Made by a program: the position numbers and the translations under genes. Below, piece by piece: positions 23,991 to 37,144 of a stretch of 64,000 bases of DNA (position 1 is the first letter of the stretch; each line of letters opens with the position of its first letter). The notes below the pieces were generated by a model. The model saw only the letters and a program-made list of their open reading frames with translations. It was not told the origin of the DNA and searched no databases. This DNA is from Isoetes taiwanensis (Eukaryota > Streptophyta > Lycopodiopsida > Isoetales > Isoetaceae), in NCBI GenBank assembly GCA_021234155.1, contig JAJEKV010000041.1, forward strand, positions 7,076,917 to 7,140,916, in the 5' to 3' direction.

Positions 23991-24479
23991 GAGGGGAAGG
24001 TGACAAGAAGTTCCTATGCATGTGGTTAGGTGGCATACATGTGCATGCAAGCATTTATTGTAATCATGAGGTGTTAGTTGAGGTGGCATGTGCATTTATT
24101 TGCCACCATATCTTATCTATATTTAATATATAGATTTCGAGGTGGCATTGAAATTAATTTATGCATTTTTTGCCTTTTAATATAGAATATAAAAATCTTA
24201 ATGTGAAACGTGGCAAGCCATATCTTGCTTTCTTTTCAAGTTTTCTTTCAAACTTGAACCACGAGGACGAGCTTGATGTAACTACATGGCAACATTTTTT
24301 GCCTTTTATTATAGAAAAACCTTAATGTGGAACGTGGCAAAGCTATATTTTGCTTTCTTTTCATGTTTTCTTTCGATCTTTAACCATGAGGACGAGCTTG
24401 ATGTCATGTGAACTACGTGGCAACCTATTTGGTTTTCCTTCCAACACCTTTTTTTTTCTAAACTAAGGGCGCCTAGAAT

Positions 24480-24840
24480 CTTTGGAAAATTATTCCTCTC
24501 CTTCTTCTCTACGAAGTTCTAGCTTCAAGACTCCATGAGCCGTCGCTAAAACTCTCGACTAGGGGAATCTTCATAGAGTCTAAGCGAATCTAAGGAACCT
24601 TGGGAGAATCTTTGGTAACATAGGGGAATCTTATGAGAATCGGGGTATTCTTAAGGAACCTTAGGAATCTAAGGGGATATAGGGGAATCTTAAGGGAATC
24701 TAGAGATTCTTAAACAAATTCATGTGAATCCCTGTAGAATAATGTGGAATCTTTGTAGGATCTTAGGAAATCCAAGAGAAACTTTGTAGAATTTTAGGGA
24801 ATCTACGAGAAATGCACAGGGATCTAGGGATGTTTTTAGA
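24480..24840. repeat. Degenerate short-unit tandem region (GGAATCTTAGG-like)
   Basis: The words GGGGAATCTTA, GGAATCT, TTAGGAATC and AAGGAACCTT recur about twenty times over 360 bases with irregular spacing. It reads as a decayed minisatellite with a unit of roughly 10-20 bp. Confidence 0.6.
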
Positions 24841-24937
24841 ATATTGGACAGTCTTAATAGAATGTTGGCAAAACTTAGGTTATACTTTCTAATGTGCGTA
24901 CATTCGACTTCATACACTCCCTCATGGTACAAATACT

Positions 24938-25068
<131 letters not shown>

Positions 25069-25131
25069 CGTAAGAAAAAAGCATGCGTATTCAATCTTCA
25101 AAAACAATTTCTCGATTGAACCTTAAATGGT

Positions 25132-25325
25132 ACCCAATACACTCATTGGATAAGGACAACATATGATATAGAACATAGTTAGCCTACTTTAATTTCATGC
25201 TTTAAGCATTTTCTTCTATATTGGAGCAATGGCACCCAATACACTCATTGGATAAGGATAGTGCATGCTAAAGAACATGCTCAGCCTACTCTAATTTCAT
25301 GCTTTAAACAATAGCTTCTATAATG
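25132..25325. repeat. Tandem duplication, unit about 102 bp
   Basis: ACCCAATACACTCATTGGAT begins both units (25132 and 25234), and CAGCCTACTCTAATTTCATG or its close variant ends them. Confidence 0.8.
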
Positions 25326-27842
25326 ATCATTCTTGTTAAAGGTTGAAGACACAAATGTTCAACAGTCAAGAAGTGATTGAACTGGAGCCACAATATGTAA
25401 AAGCAATCATTAATAAAGTTGCTTACATTTGGAATTTGTTCCACAAAATATCAAGAATTTTGGTTTAATTCTTGTCAAAAAGTATTTTTTGATCTACACA
25501 CATGATATCTTTACTATCATTATGAGGGCCTCTGTACTTAGAATGAACTTTACTATAGATAGATGCACATTATTCAATCTTTGTACCTGTAATGATTGGG
25601 TAACTTTACATTATATGCTATTAAACAACTCTTTATGGTCTTGATGAAGAAATGGAGAGGTGGATAAATTTGAGATACACAATAACATGACACTTCCAAT
25701 GCCCATAAAGCAGAGTTGAACAGCATAATCTTGATATATTTGGATAAGCCACCTTCTACAATCATATGCTTCCACAAAGACATAGATCACCTACTCTTGT
25801 TTTAGATGATAGGTACATTACAGTCCAACGATAATTTGAAACTCTGTTGTAATAAGAGCTAGTGATAACTAACAAAGGATGTTAGTGAGAGGTTCAATAT
25901 GCTCTTCTACTTTTGCTACCGTAGAATGTTAATACCATCCTGAATGTTCTATAATCTAGCTTGAATTGATTATTCAGCATTATTCAGCACACATTCAACT
26001 AACTCAAACTTCTGTTCTGCAATCAAACATTCTAAAAGTACATTGTAATTACATACGCATCTTTCCGGTCTATATAAAAAAGTTAAAATGATGCATCAAC
26101 ATTCTCACAATTTGACCAACCTGAAATGGCGTTAGTGTAGAGTTCAAGCTCGTGACAACTACTTTGTGTTTTGCACACCACCTTTCTAATTAACTTCTGT
26201 TGCAATATTCTTCAAGGTTGTGAAATCGATATGCTACATCATCCAAGCATTTCTTATTGCTTGTAAGCAATTTCTTAAAAGCAAAAATCGCCTTTGAAGA
26301 ATGAATATGTAGCATAATAACAGGGGTTTTTTTTTGTGTTTTTGTACGCTTTTCACAAAGGTTTTCCTAAGATTTCATGGCGTATTCGAATGGATGTACT
26401 AATGCGTACATCTAGAGTGCACCATTTCTTAGCCGTTGATTTAGTTTTTTTTTTTCAATGGTCCAACATCCAAGGGCTCACAACAAAAGCCCTCTTTTTA
26501 TTTTAGGAGCTGAACATGCAAGTCTCGTGATAGCATTTCAGGGCATTCTTGCAAAAAATTAATGTTCTTTGTGATCAGAGTGGAAACAGATTTGGAGTGC
26601 ATTTGCAGAGGATGATGCGGCCGATGCTAAGTTCAGCAGTTTGTGCTACATATTCAAAGTTTCCATGGCATGGTCTGGTGGGTTTCAAGGCAACATAGTG
26701 TTGATATTCTTATTTTCAGTGTGTTGATATTTAGCATGCAAAGGCCGAGATGGAGAGACAGATCTTGCAGTGAAACCCATTGTGGTAGAAATTCCCCGCA
26801 AAACCCTCGGAACTCGTGGTCTTGAGTTAGATTCGCTCAATCCAATCGGTTTTTTGCATCTGTTTTTTGTAAGTTGCATGTTGAATGCTGAAACCCATGA
26901 TCTTCTCCCATGATCTTCTCCTTTCCATTCATTTTAAGCAGTCCGGCTATGGCAACAATTTTTCTTTCTTCTCCTTCCACTTCTTGTGCAGGTCGTTGTC
27001 TCCAAGCTATGGCAATGGCAGGGAGATTTCTTGCATGCATATAACAAGCTTTTGGTGGTTTTGATTTCCTTCTTGCCTCTTTCTGTGTCTCTACTTTGTC
27101 CCTTCATTTTACAGCAGAGCTATGGCAAACTTGGCGATGGCGGTGACTTTGGCGGTGAGATGGGCGCTTTGCAAATCTCGACGAAAGAACCACAAAGCGG
27201 TGATGGTAGAGGCCATTTCACTGCTTCATCCTTCTGTCTTGCAGATTAATCTTAGAGCAGAGGCAATGCCTTTCTTGTTCAGAGCAGAGCGATGGCATGG
27301 AGATGGCAGAAGACATGGCAATCAGAATCTGGAAGCAAAAGCTGCATGATGATGATGATGGCAGAAACATAGAATTTTCTGTTCAGAGCACATGGCGCAC
27401 TGGCACGATTCTGATCGAATGCAGAAACCCTAAAGTAGCCCTAATATCTGGCCATCATTATTCACGCTTCTTTCCTTGAACATCTATCATTATAGCCCTT
27501 CCTTTCAATGTCTACCAATACTTAGCAATAAAAAACTCGCCCTCCCTTATATCTACTGCCTAAAATCTACTGCCTAAGGTTTAAAATCTCACCCTTTCTT
27601 TAATGTCTACAATCCTTTAAACTTCAAATTTTAATAACCCTTCCTTTCAATATCTATCTACCATTATGCTAATGCTAGATATTAGTATTAGAAGCTTGTG
27701 TTACTCATATTATTTTTACCATTACGTATTACATATTACGTATTACATATTGCTACACGTTTCACATGTTTTACATGTTTTTACGTATGTTTGTTTTTTT
27801 TAGGGCCCGAAGGGCCCAAATTTTTTTTTAGTACAAGAACCA
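25326..27842. other. No confirmed gene; short CDS-like patches near 26.6-27.5 kb
   Basis: 25326-26500 is AT-rich without signal. Between 26580 and 27480 the composition rises in G and C, with repeated GATGGC/GCTATGGC words and several overlapping 60-90 codon plus-strand frames. None resembles a known family. The GATGGC words recall the sequence inside the TIR element at 41397-42332, so this may be a related transposon body. Confidence 0.3.
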
Positions 27843-28279
27843 ACACATAACTACCATTACCATTAATTAACACAACCATTGGCTCCAACACATTTAAATT
27901 AAAATCCCCCTTAAACCCCCTTTGGTTTGGGTGCATATTCACACGGGGGGTGACGTAGGGCAGCGAGAGCCCTTATAATTATATTTTGCACGTACAAAAT
28001 CAACACTATATAGTATTTTGCTTGAAACCTTATAGTATTTTGCAAATCTTGTTATACAGTATAGCAAATTTTGTACATGCATACCCCACAAACAAGGAAC
28101 TTTACGTACGGTGTAGATTAAGGAATAAGGGGTGAATATGCCTATCCAACAGCTCTCGTTGCCCGGAGTCACCCCCCGTGTGAATATGCACCCAAACCAA
28201 AGGGGGTTTAAGGGGGATTTTAATTTAAATGTGTTGGAGCCAATGGTTGTGTTAATTAATGGTAATGGTAGTTATGTGT
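27843..28279. mobile_element. Fold-back MITE with long inverted arms
   Basis: The arms 27843-27955 and 28168-28279 are nearly perfect reverse complements over about 112 bp, with a 212-bp centre that continues the pairing imperfectly. Inside the arms, the core TTTGGGTGCATATTCA...GGGGTGAC also occurs in the element at 32247-32543, which marks the real terminal repeat of the family. The outer 75 bp of each arm goes beyond that core. Confidence 0.75.
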
Positions 28280-30160
28280 GAATGAGAATGAGAAGGCAAA
28301 GGTGCACCAACATTTGGATGTTCTCCAGCCAAACCTTTAACTTATGAATGACAATAGCCCACTCCATAAACTGTTAAATTGCCCAATTTGTTGATTTTGG
28401 TGGGGCAATTTATTTATTTCTTCATTCTTAATTACCAAAGTACCTCTGCAAAAAACCCATCACGGTAAGCAAATCGTGAGAGTGCATGATGGATCAGCGC
28501 TATGAAACCAGTGAGCTGCATTCCAACTACACATTTGTATTGGAAGCATGAGACATATATCTACATATATCTGGAACTTGATTCAGCCAGTGAGTATATT
28601 CTGAGAAAGAAGACAAGCAACGTATACTCACTCACTGCTATTACACCTCTATAAATTTCTAGGACAGACCACGTGGAATCAGGGTAAATTTTAAGGGCCC
28701 TAAATGTTTTTCTATTCAATTTAAGTTTGGCTAAACGTATGAAAAACAGAAGTTCATAGATTTTATTTTGGCGAAATTTGATAAAATAAAGTCCTTTAGT
28801 GATCTTCCCACTTGGCTAAAATGTAAATTTTATATGACATGACACATTCTGGTGTTGACGAATTTTCCTTGGTCTCCAGCTAAAGTGCAATATTTGACTT
28901 CAAACTTTGGGCACTCATTAGTACATGAATGACAACTGATTCAATATGCCAAAATGATAACAAAGTTGTTCAAATTACAATTCATAAAGAAAAACAATAT
29001 CATTTAAAGAAGCACACATATTTAAGTTGGGGTCAAATACATCCAAATGGCTAATTTGGTGCACAAAGTCCTTTAGGGTCAATAATTGCAAGAAGAAGTC
29101 ACTATTACTTAAAGCTTAAAATGCTCACCACATAATATTCTTCATAACATTTAACTATATGACTTGTAGATTTAAATTCAATATCCATTAAAGCATGATT
29201 GAGATAGTTAATGGTGATTCCTAAATGAAAGAGGTCCCTAAATAGATTAGGCATGGCTATTTGAATTGATCAGGGTGCACCTAATCAGCTTCAGAGAAGG
29301 TGATTCAGTACATTATGCAGCAACAATCCCGGCTACACCCTAAGCATTCAAAACTTTCCCCCTTTTGAATGGCTAAATTATGTTTTTTCTCTTTAAATGA
29401 CCTTTATTAACTTTAGCCATGAAATTTGACTAAAGGTCTAAAAAATAGCCATTTGGCAAATTTTAGCCACTCTTTAATACCATGACTTGGAATACCTGAG
29501 AAGCAACTGCTTGGGTGTCCGCAATAACAAAAGCGGAACAAAAAAATTACAGTCTGTTTTGGCAAAATATAGTACGACTTTTGCATGTTGCGGAAGCTGG
29601 GTGTAGTCGCCATAGTCAGGAGGAGCAAGAGTCACAAGCAAGTCGCCATAATCATAGAGGAGCAAGGGTCCTCTATGATACAATCATCAAATTGCATTAT
29701 TTAATTAGTCAAATTGCAAGCAGATAATAATGACAGAGTCTAAGTATTTACCTTAAATGAAGGCAGAAAGAAAGCCTTAACGTGTTGTGTCATTGTGCTT
29801 GCTTTCAGAACAGCTTAAGGTCTGCATTTGGCCATGCATCATTCCCAAAATCTTGCCTTTGACTTGCTAGAACCTGTTTTAGCATCTCAAAAAATTGAGA
29901 ATAGATTGCTTGGTGCGGGAAATACCGCGGTTTAAGCGTAATCGATCGTTTCAAATCGAAAATTAACACCCTAAATCAATTTCTGCCGGATCATCTAAAG
30001 TTTCAAAATCTTCATATTTCGCAAGTAGGTAGGAAGGATTAAAATATGTCGTATCTTCTACGAGGCTCAGCTTTTCCATTTATAGCATAAGAACTATATT
30101 ACTTTCTAATTTTTAGGATAAAAGGGGATTTAGCTTGTTTCAGAGTCATGGGTTTTAGAA
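28280..30160. other. No recognisable gene
   Basis: AT-rich sequence. Frames of 60-70 codons on both strands overlap and lack domains. Confidence 0.45.
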
Positions 30161-30164
30161 TGTG

Positions 30165-30345
30165 CCGCCCACGTTTCATAATAAAGCTCTGAAAATTTGC
30201 CTCTGTTTCATAATGAAGCTTGGATGTTTCAAATTTGCCCCCGTTTCATAATGAAGCTCGGATGTTTCGTAATAAAGCTCTAAAAGCTGTCCCTATTTCA
30301 AAAGAAAGCTCTGCCGTTTCGTAATAAAACTCTGTAGAAAGAAGC
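30165..30345. repeat. Short tandem array, TTTCATAATGAAGCTC-like units
   Basis: About five units of GTTTC(A/G)TAATAAAGCTCT or GTTTCATAATGAAGCT(T/C)GGATG, spaced roughly 30-50 bp apart. Confidence 0.7.
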
Positions 30346-32246
30346 ACTATTGGCTTAAAGAGAAATCAATGCAATTGGTTTACCGGATCATTTGGCTTTC
30401 GTAGGAAACTGTAGGCTAGAATTGATTTGTGACAGGGTACTATGGAATCTAGCGAAAATCTTCCTTTGACGGGGGAAAAGTTTTCCCAACCAAGATAGAT
30501 TGTATTGTAAGATTCAACGTATGGAAAAAATTGTCGACTTAAATATGGGGCTTTACCTATTGAGAAGCGTCCATCCCCGCCAGAGAATGAATGGCATATG
30601 CGATTCAACATACCTGCTACTACTATGAGTTAGCAAAAGGTTAATCGATCTGGAAAAGGAGAGCACAACACTAATAGCATGCACAAAAGTGGGAAACTCA
30701 ATGTAGGCTAAAGACAACCCTGGAATAGCCATAGAAAAGCTCTAATGCAGAGGTCGGATTCTTAGCATAAACTATATTGCAGAAGCCATATCCGGTGCCC
30801 AACTCAAGGAAAGTGACCATAAAGCATAGATGCAAAGATGCACATAGAACATTATTCTTCAGAATACTTGAATCGACCGGGGATCTTGCTGCATTTGTCT
30901 GGCCAATATAACCTCCGCTCTATAGACCTGGTCCTCTGCATATGACTGGCCAATCTTGAAACCTGCTTATCTAGGCATAAAACCTTAAGCTTTCTTGCCG
31001 AATCACTTGGATACTTTGGAAGTTTGCCGCTTTAGAGCCTATACTTGAAGAAACAGAGAACACATGTCTGGGCTATTGAAAAAAAAAAAGTGCATGCAGA
31101 ATTTCCTTGCTGCCTTGACAGCCTTCTGTAAGGTACAAATCAGATACAACGAAATAGAAGCATAACAACAAACAAAACAGAGGTATTAGGGTTCTACCTG
31201 CTCCGATTAAAACGATGGCGATGGATAGAAAATGCAAAAAAGAGAGAGACAGAAAATGGTGTAGAATGGGAAAAGCAGGTGTCTTGACGCGTTGGCATGG
31301 CTTTGGTATCTCGCATTTCACTTGACATAAATGCTTCAAATGCCTCTGAAGAGATTACTGCCTCTCATTAATCTGAAAAATGCAAAGACGAAGTTGTTAA
31401 GCTGAAGAAACACATTAGATGCAGAGGATTTAGCATGTTAGAGTGCTACCCGCTACTCCAGCGAACAGCAATGGACTGGAGAAAAAAATATCTGACCTGC
31501 ACCCTACACCGTCTCCAACATCCAAGCACACCTTGATAAGCCCAGCGATTGCTCAAACTATTGCTCCAGTTCTAGACCTGATTTGTTTTTAGGCACAAAC
31601 CCTAATCAAGGAGGCCTTTGCCATTGACAGGTGGCCATCATCAAGTCGAGATCCACCGCCCAAAATTTTAGCTGCTCACCCGTTCCAAATTTCTGAATTT
31701 TTATATTGCAGGGGGGAGGAAAAGAACACCGGAAAATCAAGACATCATCGAAGAACTCATTTTGCTCTTCCAAATGTAACACCAGAAAAAGGGCACATCG
31801 GTTACTGCCTGCCCCCAAAAATATTTTAATTAAGTAGATGATGCCAAGACTACTAGCTAACTAATACAATGCCAAAATGTGTGTATGAGGTAAAAAACTA
31901 CTAGCTACACTTGGGTGGAGAACTTGAGTGAGTAGAAATTTCATCATGCGTAGTGTGTGCAGTGTGTGTGTGTGCGACTTGAAAAAAACTACTAACTAAT
32001 ATGATGGCATGGGCAGGCATCCCTCTTATTACAATGAATGAAGGTTTTTAGAGCCCGACTGAAAATCCAGGTCGGCCCCTCACCAAGATCAGGGCCACTA
32101 GCTCAAACAAGATTTAGCATTCTTCAATGAAGACTAGAGTTATTCAATCACTTGATTTATTCTGTATTATATATGATTGAGCAATTTAGGGCATTTTTAG
32201 CCTATTTTGATCGTTTTTAAATGATTTCAATATAATCGAATGTGAT
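30346..32246. other. No recognisable gene
   Basis: Several short minus-strand frames (for example 30366-30611, 31073-31339 and 31606-31818) show no family resemblance. A (GT)n-like stretch lies near 31955-31975. Nothing else is supportable. Confidence 0.4.
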
Positions 32247-32543
32247 TTATTTGGGTGCATATTCATATGAGGGGTGACTTCGGATAATGGGAGCTGTTGA
32301 TATGCACATTCACGAGTTATGCTTCATTTTGGACCGTGGATAAAGCTAGTTTGTGGGGTATGGCCCTACAAGTTGGAGTATATAGCATATTTGAATTAGC
32401 GAGGTATTATAAAGTTTTGAGCAAATATATGCAATGGTGTTAATTTGATACATGTATTGTACAATTTGCAGAGAGAGGTAGAAGCTCTTCCTGTAGTGTG
32501 TCATCCCTCGTATGAAAATGCATCCAAACAAAGGGAGCGTTGG
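32247..32543. mobile_element. MITE related to the 27.9-kb fold-back element
   Basis: The left end TTTGGGTGCATATTCATATG with GGGGTGAC is mirrored at the right end by GTCATCCCTCGTATGAAAAT, then GCATCCAAACAAAG. The internal segment also keeps the GTTTGTGGGGTATG words seen, inverted or direct, in the first element. No coding capacity. Confidence 0.65.
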
Positions 32544-34780
32544 GGGGGGGGAGGAGGGATTTAGTCATAAATATAAGAGGTTAATAGTTTATGTTGTGCG
32601 AAACAAATGTTGGCCCCTTTGGAACCTTGAAAATCATATTGCAGACAAAGAAACAATTGAATAGAGCCATATTACTTCAAGGTGCAACCGTCATATATTA
32701 GATTAGTCAATGCAAATTGTAGCAAATAACAATTGCATGCCGCATTCCAATGAATAACAATTGCATATGACTGCATGATATTCTATTTCAAAAGATTATA
32801 ACATATGAGGGCAAAGGAATCCATCTTCACAAAATGATGCATCTTATGATATGATATAAGAGGCCAAATTGTGCAACTAATGCAGGGCAAGCAAACATAG
32901 AATAGAATATATTTTTTAACGTCCACATAAAAGGATTTAAGCTTTTGTTCTTTTATTTATGTTCCATTTGTCTTGGCACCTATGCTATTCATGTTCATCA
33001 TATAAACATGAATATAATGAATGTAATGAATATGGTTAATGAGAAAAGATACACTTAATGAACATGTAACCAAGTTGTGGGCCTAAACCGTGGCAAGATG
33101 CTTTAGAAATTAAATCCATATAAATTCATTTGAAATGTTAAAAAACTTCATGTGGTTTTCAACCTAGAGGTACCATGTGTCAAGCTAGCTCCTTTACATT
33201 ATTGTAAACACCTAGCAATTTAATGGAACTACCAGGACTTGGATTTACATTGACTGGATTTCCCTTTTGTGTGCCACATGACCACGTTTATTTCGGCATT
33301 ATAAACATCATGCACTGGAAGCAAAGACAGCGATGGCGCCACTGCAAACATGAACATCAGCTATGGCGCAACAAGAATAGAGCAAAACGGGCCCGCATAA
33401 TGAAACCCTAAGTATAACTTCACGTTAGGGTAATGTCACTTTTGTTGGCATGTGGGTGTATGTCAATAAAAGTGACATTCCCCTATACATAAAAGCATTT
33501 TACTGCTTTAAAAAAATTCGCGTACCTCATCTACGTATGTATTTCTGCTTGATGGGAATAATTAAAGAAGCTGGATCAAAGAAAATGAAACTACCCTGCC
33601 TATGTGCAAATCATTCTTTTTGGGTAGCACACAAGGCATACAAGATTTTGCCCATAGTAGTCGTGGTAGTGTTTTACAACTGTGCCCACTAGAGTAGTTA
33701 TATCTAGAGTTCGCAAGCCATGTTGCTTAAATCATATGCACGACCACCAAAAAAGGATAGAGTGGTCAAAACCCCAAAACTCATAACCTTAAAACTAGAT
33801 GAGCTTCACGAATCAGACTCTAAATCTCATACGTAGACCGGTTTGACACAATGCCAAATTAGATCTGGGTGAAATAACGCATCAATATAAGACTTGAATC
33901 CAGATCTTGAGAGCCTGAATCGAATTAGAAATAAGATTAATATTTTTGTAGATTATCAAGAGAGGGTTGTCATGCTATTCCGGCACTTTTTTCTATCTTA
34001 TTCTGACCATAAAGTGAGAATAATGCAATATTTTCAAAAAATAAACAATATAGATGCGTAAAAAGTGTAAGTCTTACGAGCCATAGCTCATGCGCGCCCG
34101 AAGTAGACCTCCTTGGTTGACAAACAGAACCCTTTCACTTTCATGTAAGAAGCCTAAAATGAACTCCATTGATATTTGCATGTGCTTTTTGAAGTTTAGG
34201 AAATGTTTGGTTTATGTCAAGCAAAAAAATGCAAAACCATAAATAAAATGCCATTCAAATATGAGAAATAGTGTGCACTCTAGATATACTGATTAGTAGG
34301 TCTCATGCAATACGCCCATCAAATCATATGAAAACCCATTGAAAAAAGCATACAAAAATCAAATGTTGCTACGACTAGTGGAGCAACAAATATGAGGTTT
34401 GAATGAACGAATGTTTGATGTTGTTTCTTTGCAAAATTGCTATGACAAGATATGGAATGAAAAATCTATTGCCCATAGTATTTTTTAAATAATAACTGCC
34501 ACATAAAGATTTGTGATAGATTTGCAAAGTTTATATGGATTTATTTAAAATGGCATGTTGAATTGTTGATCATAACAAGTGCCAAATTTTCAACCTTAAC
34601 CTTTATCGATTGTTTTAAACCTTAACCATTGATGTAATATTTTGAACGTTATATTTTAATCTAACTTTAGAATGTGATTGCAATTTAATAATATTATGCC
34701 TTATGGATTGTTTGGGTTCGATTCCCAAAAGCCTATCTTAAAAAAGAAACAAGAAAAACATGCTTTTTTATTTAAAAAGA
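32544..34780. other. No recognisable gene, apart from one transposon end
   Basis: AT-rich intergenic sequence. A transposon-end fragment at 33320-33482 is listed separately. Confidence 0.45.
33320..33482 (+). mobile_element. End fragment of the TIR/hairpin element family
   Basis: GCGATGGCGCCACTGCAAAC, AATGAAACCCTA, AACTTCACGTTA and a hairpin with AATGTCACTTTTGTTG against its near complement occur in the same order as at 42210-42422. The hairpin arms here are imperfect. Confidence 0.6.
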
Positions 34781-34784
34781 ATGC

Positions 34785-35240
34785 CATGTGTTGATATTTA
34801 ATTAGTTAACATAATGCTTTTTTATTTTGGAATATGCACGAAAACCACATGTAGATATTATTTAAAACCATGTGTCTTTATGTGAAAAGCACCACATTTG
34901 AAAACAACTATTTTAAAAAACCACATGTGGATATTTTATTAAACCACATGTTATTATTTAGTAAAAACAATATTTGAAAACAACTACTATCCATGTGGAT
35001 ATTTTGTTAAACCATATGTTGGTTTTTTTTAGTAAAAACAACAAACTACTACTTTAAGAAACCACATGTGGATATTCTGTTAAACCACACGTTATTTTTA
35101 GTAAAAACAACACCTAAAAAACAACACATTGCAATTAAAAACAACTACTACTTTTAAGAAACCTCATGTGGATATTCTGTTAAACCACATGTTATTTTTA
35201 GTAAAAACAACACCTAAAAAACAACGCATTGAGTTTTATT
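34785..35240. repeat. Tandem minisatellite, AACCACATGTGGATATT units
   Basis: AAACCACATGTGGATATT...TTAAACCACATGTTATTTTTAGTAAAAACAACA units recur at least four times. The last two are almost identical and about 116 bp apart. Confidence 0.75.
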
Positions 35241-35439
35241 AAAAGACTGTCAATGTTCTATGCATAGACTTTTTAGACAAAAATTACACGTTGTTTCTAG
35301 CATTTTCGGAATAAAATTATGGGTGGTCTTCAAGTGTTGTTTTTTTGCAAAAACAACAGCAAAAAACTATACATTGAGTCAATTTTGGGGTTGTAGTGAT
35401 ACAAAATTGATACAACGGAAGATGCTTGAAGAACAAACT

Positions 35440-36611
35440 AGTTATGGTCTCCCCAGATTCTTCGGGAGAGAGCCAAATCCTTCGTCATGATAGCAACCCT
35501 TTTGGCATGGATGGCACAAAGGTTGGCATCCCCAAAAAGGGCTATCAAGTAAGCCTCGGTAGCCTCTTGCAACGCAAGGATGGGGAAAGTCTAGAACCGG
35601 AGATCGGTCTTGAATTCCTACACTATCTCGCGGACCAAGCGCTGGAAGGGGAGCTTCCGTAGCAGCAGCTCTGTGGTGCAAGGTCTTGCCCCCCGTTACT
35701 GAGTGAGGCCGAGCTGCATCCACTCGGTCTTGCCGGCGGGCAGAAGTTTTGGCCTTCCCAATACCCCCAATAGTCTTGAGCTTCTCCTTATACGCGCTCG
35801 CTGACTTATGGGCGGTGGATTTCCGCCGTCTCTTGACTTTAGGGGTCTCTGTCTGGTCCGGGCCGCGCTGGTTATCCTGCTCTGGATTTGGTTGATGCTG
35901 CTGCTAGTCCTAACTCTGCTTGGCAAGCTCCTCCGCTTGCCGTTGCTGCTCGGCCCTATCGGCCTCTTCTTGTACTGCACGGGCGGCGGCCATGTTCGCT
36001 TCCACCGAGGCGTCGGGCGGTAATCCTTCGCAGCAGTTCTGGGTGATAGCGGTCCGGCCGGGCTTGCATGTTTAACTGAATTTCTATCAGGTGGTCCATC
36101 TTAAAGGAGGGTGGGACCTCACCCCAAGCAAAACTTTGGGTGGCTTCATCGTACTCATGTGGAGGAAGGTCGAAAGGGTCTCTGGCTATGATGGCTCTTC
36201 CATCACCCAGATAAACATATTCAAGTCCCCAGACTTTTGGGTCTCCCCTCTCCATCTCCCGGTGTCATCCCCACAGGCAAGTTCTCGGATCCTGGCAACT
36301 TCCCTCCGGACGGCTTCTTCCTCCGTAACTTCCATACACGCAGGCGGATAAAACTTGACTAGCATCAAAACTTGGTCGGACTATTCGACCAAGATGTAGG
36401 GCTGCTGGAGAAGGTTAAGTTTATCAAGAAGCGCTCGGACAAGTGGAAGATAGGATAAGGAATCCTGTGCCCGGCGACGAAGCGTTGCACGAGCTCAGTC
36501 AAAAGTAGCTCCACCAGATGCGGGTCAGTGGCGAGGTGCTCTCCAAGTTGGGCAAATATTTGGGGCACACTAAGTTACTGGGACTTAAGGTACCTTTGGC
36601 GCGTGCCATAT
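35440..36611 (-). pseudogene. Gag-like 5' part of a Ty3/gypsy-type element
   Basis: This GC-rich block stands out from its AT-rich surroundings. On the minus strand it follows an LTR, a primer-binding site and a leader. The frames are broken: 36568-36365 reads QIFAQLGEHLATDPHLVELL, 36255-35956 contains FAWGEVPPSFKMDHLIEIQL, and 35980-35696 is a basic, Gln- and Arg-rich tail. Gag polyproteins are expected at this position. The resemblance is positional and compositional rather than a firm domain match. The body is truncated near 35430, so no protease or RT is present. Confidence 0.5.
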
Positions 36612-37131
36612 TCATTGGAATGGAGAAGGAAAGGCGAGAGAGGAGGCGCTAGTAGGTTTTTTTTTAAAATTCAAAATTTTTTGGTTTAAAACCTTTTTTT
36701 TTTTTTTTTTTTTTAATTTATTTGACGACGAATCACGCATTTTTATCACGCCGGCTGGTAATGGAATTATCTGGCTCCTCGAGAATTCTAAGACACCCAA
36801 ATTATAGCGGCGCCCGACTAGGGTTTTGGGCCCTATTCTGATGTCGGATGACGACATGTTTATGGTAATTGGACCATGCCCAACGTGTTGGTGCAAAAAT
36901 CTCGTCCATCCGAGCTATCTCGAGAGAGTTATGGCACTTGGAACATACAAACCCCTTGCTCCACCATCTGAACCTACCTACCCTACTATAGAACACTCTC
37001 CTACTCAACTATGTTAACTGGGTCAACCCACATGCTAACTACAGAGTTGGGAAACTTTAACCTAAGACAAAGTCCCGTCAACTAACGAGTTAGACTATGG
37101 CCAGTGCAATGATTGGGTCTACCAAAATCAT
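36612..37131 (-). other. Leader of the gypsy-like element
   Basis: Non-coding sequence between the primer-binding site and the gag-like frame on the minus strand. It includes a run of about 22 T/A bases near 36690-36715. A possible start ATG of the gag-like frame is at about 36611. Confidence 0.4.
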
Positions 37132-37143
37132 GCTCTGATACCA
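37132..37143 (-). promoter_or_regulatory. tRNA primer-binding site
   Basis: The minus strand reads TGGTATCAGAGC, the common plant retrotransposon primer site complementary to initiator tRNA-Met. It lies one base inside the LTR end (…GTCACA). Confidence 0.85.
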
Positions 37144-37144
37144 C

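Noticed and set aside
26643-27480. Overlapping plus-strand ORFs as a gene
   Set aside because: Several frames overlap, none resembles a family, and the region has repeated GATGGC words similar to a transposon interior.
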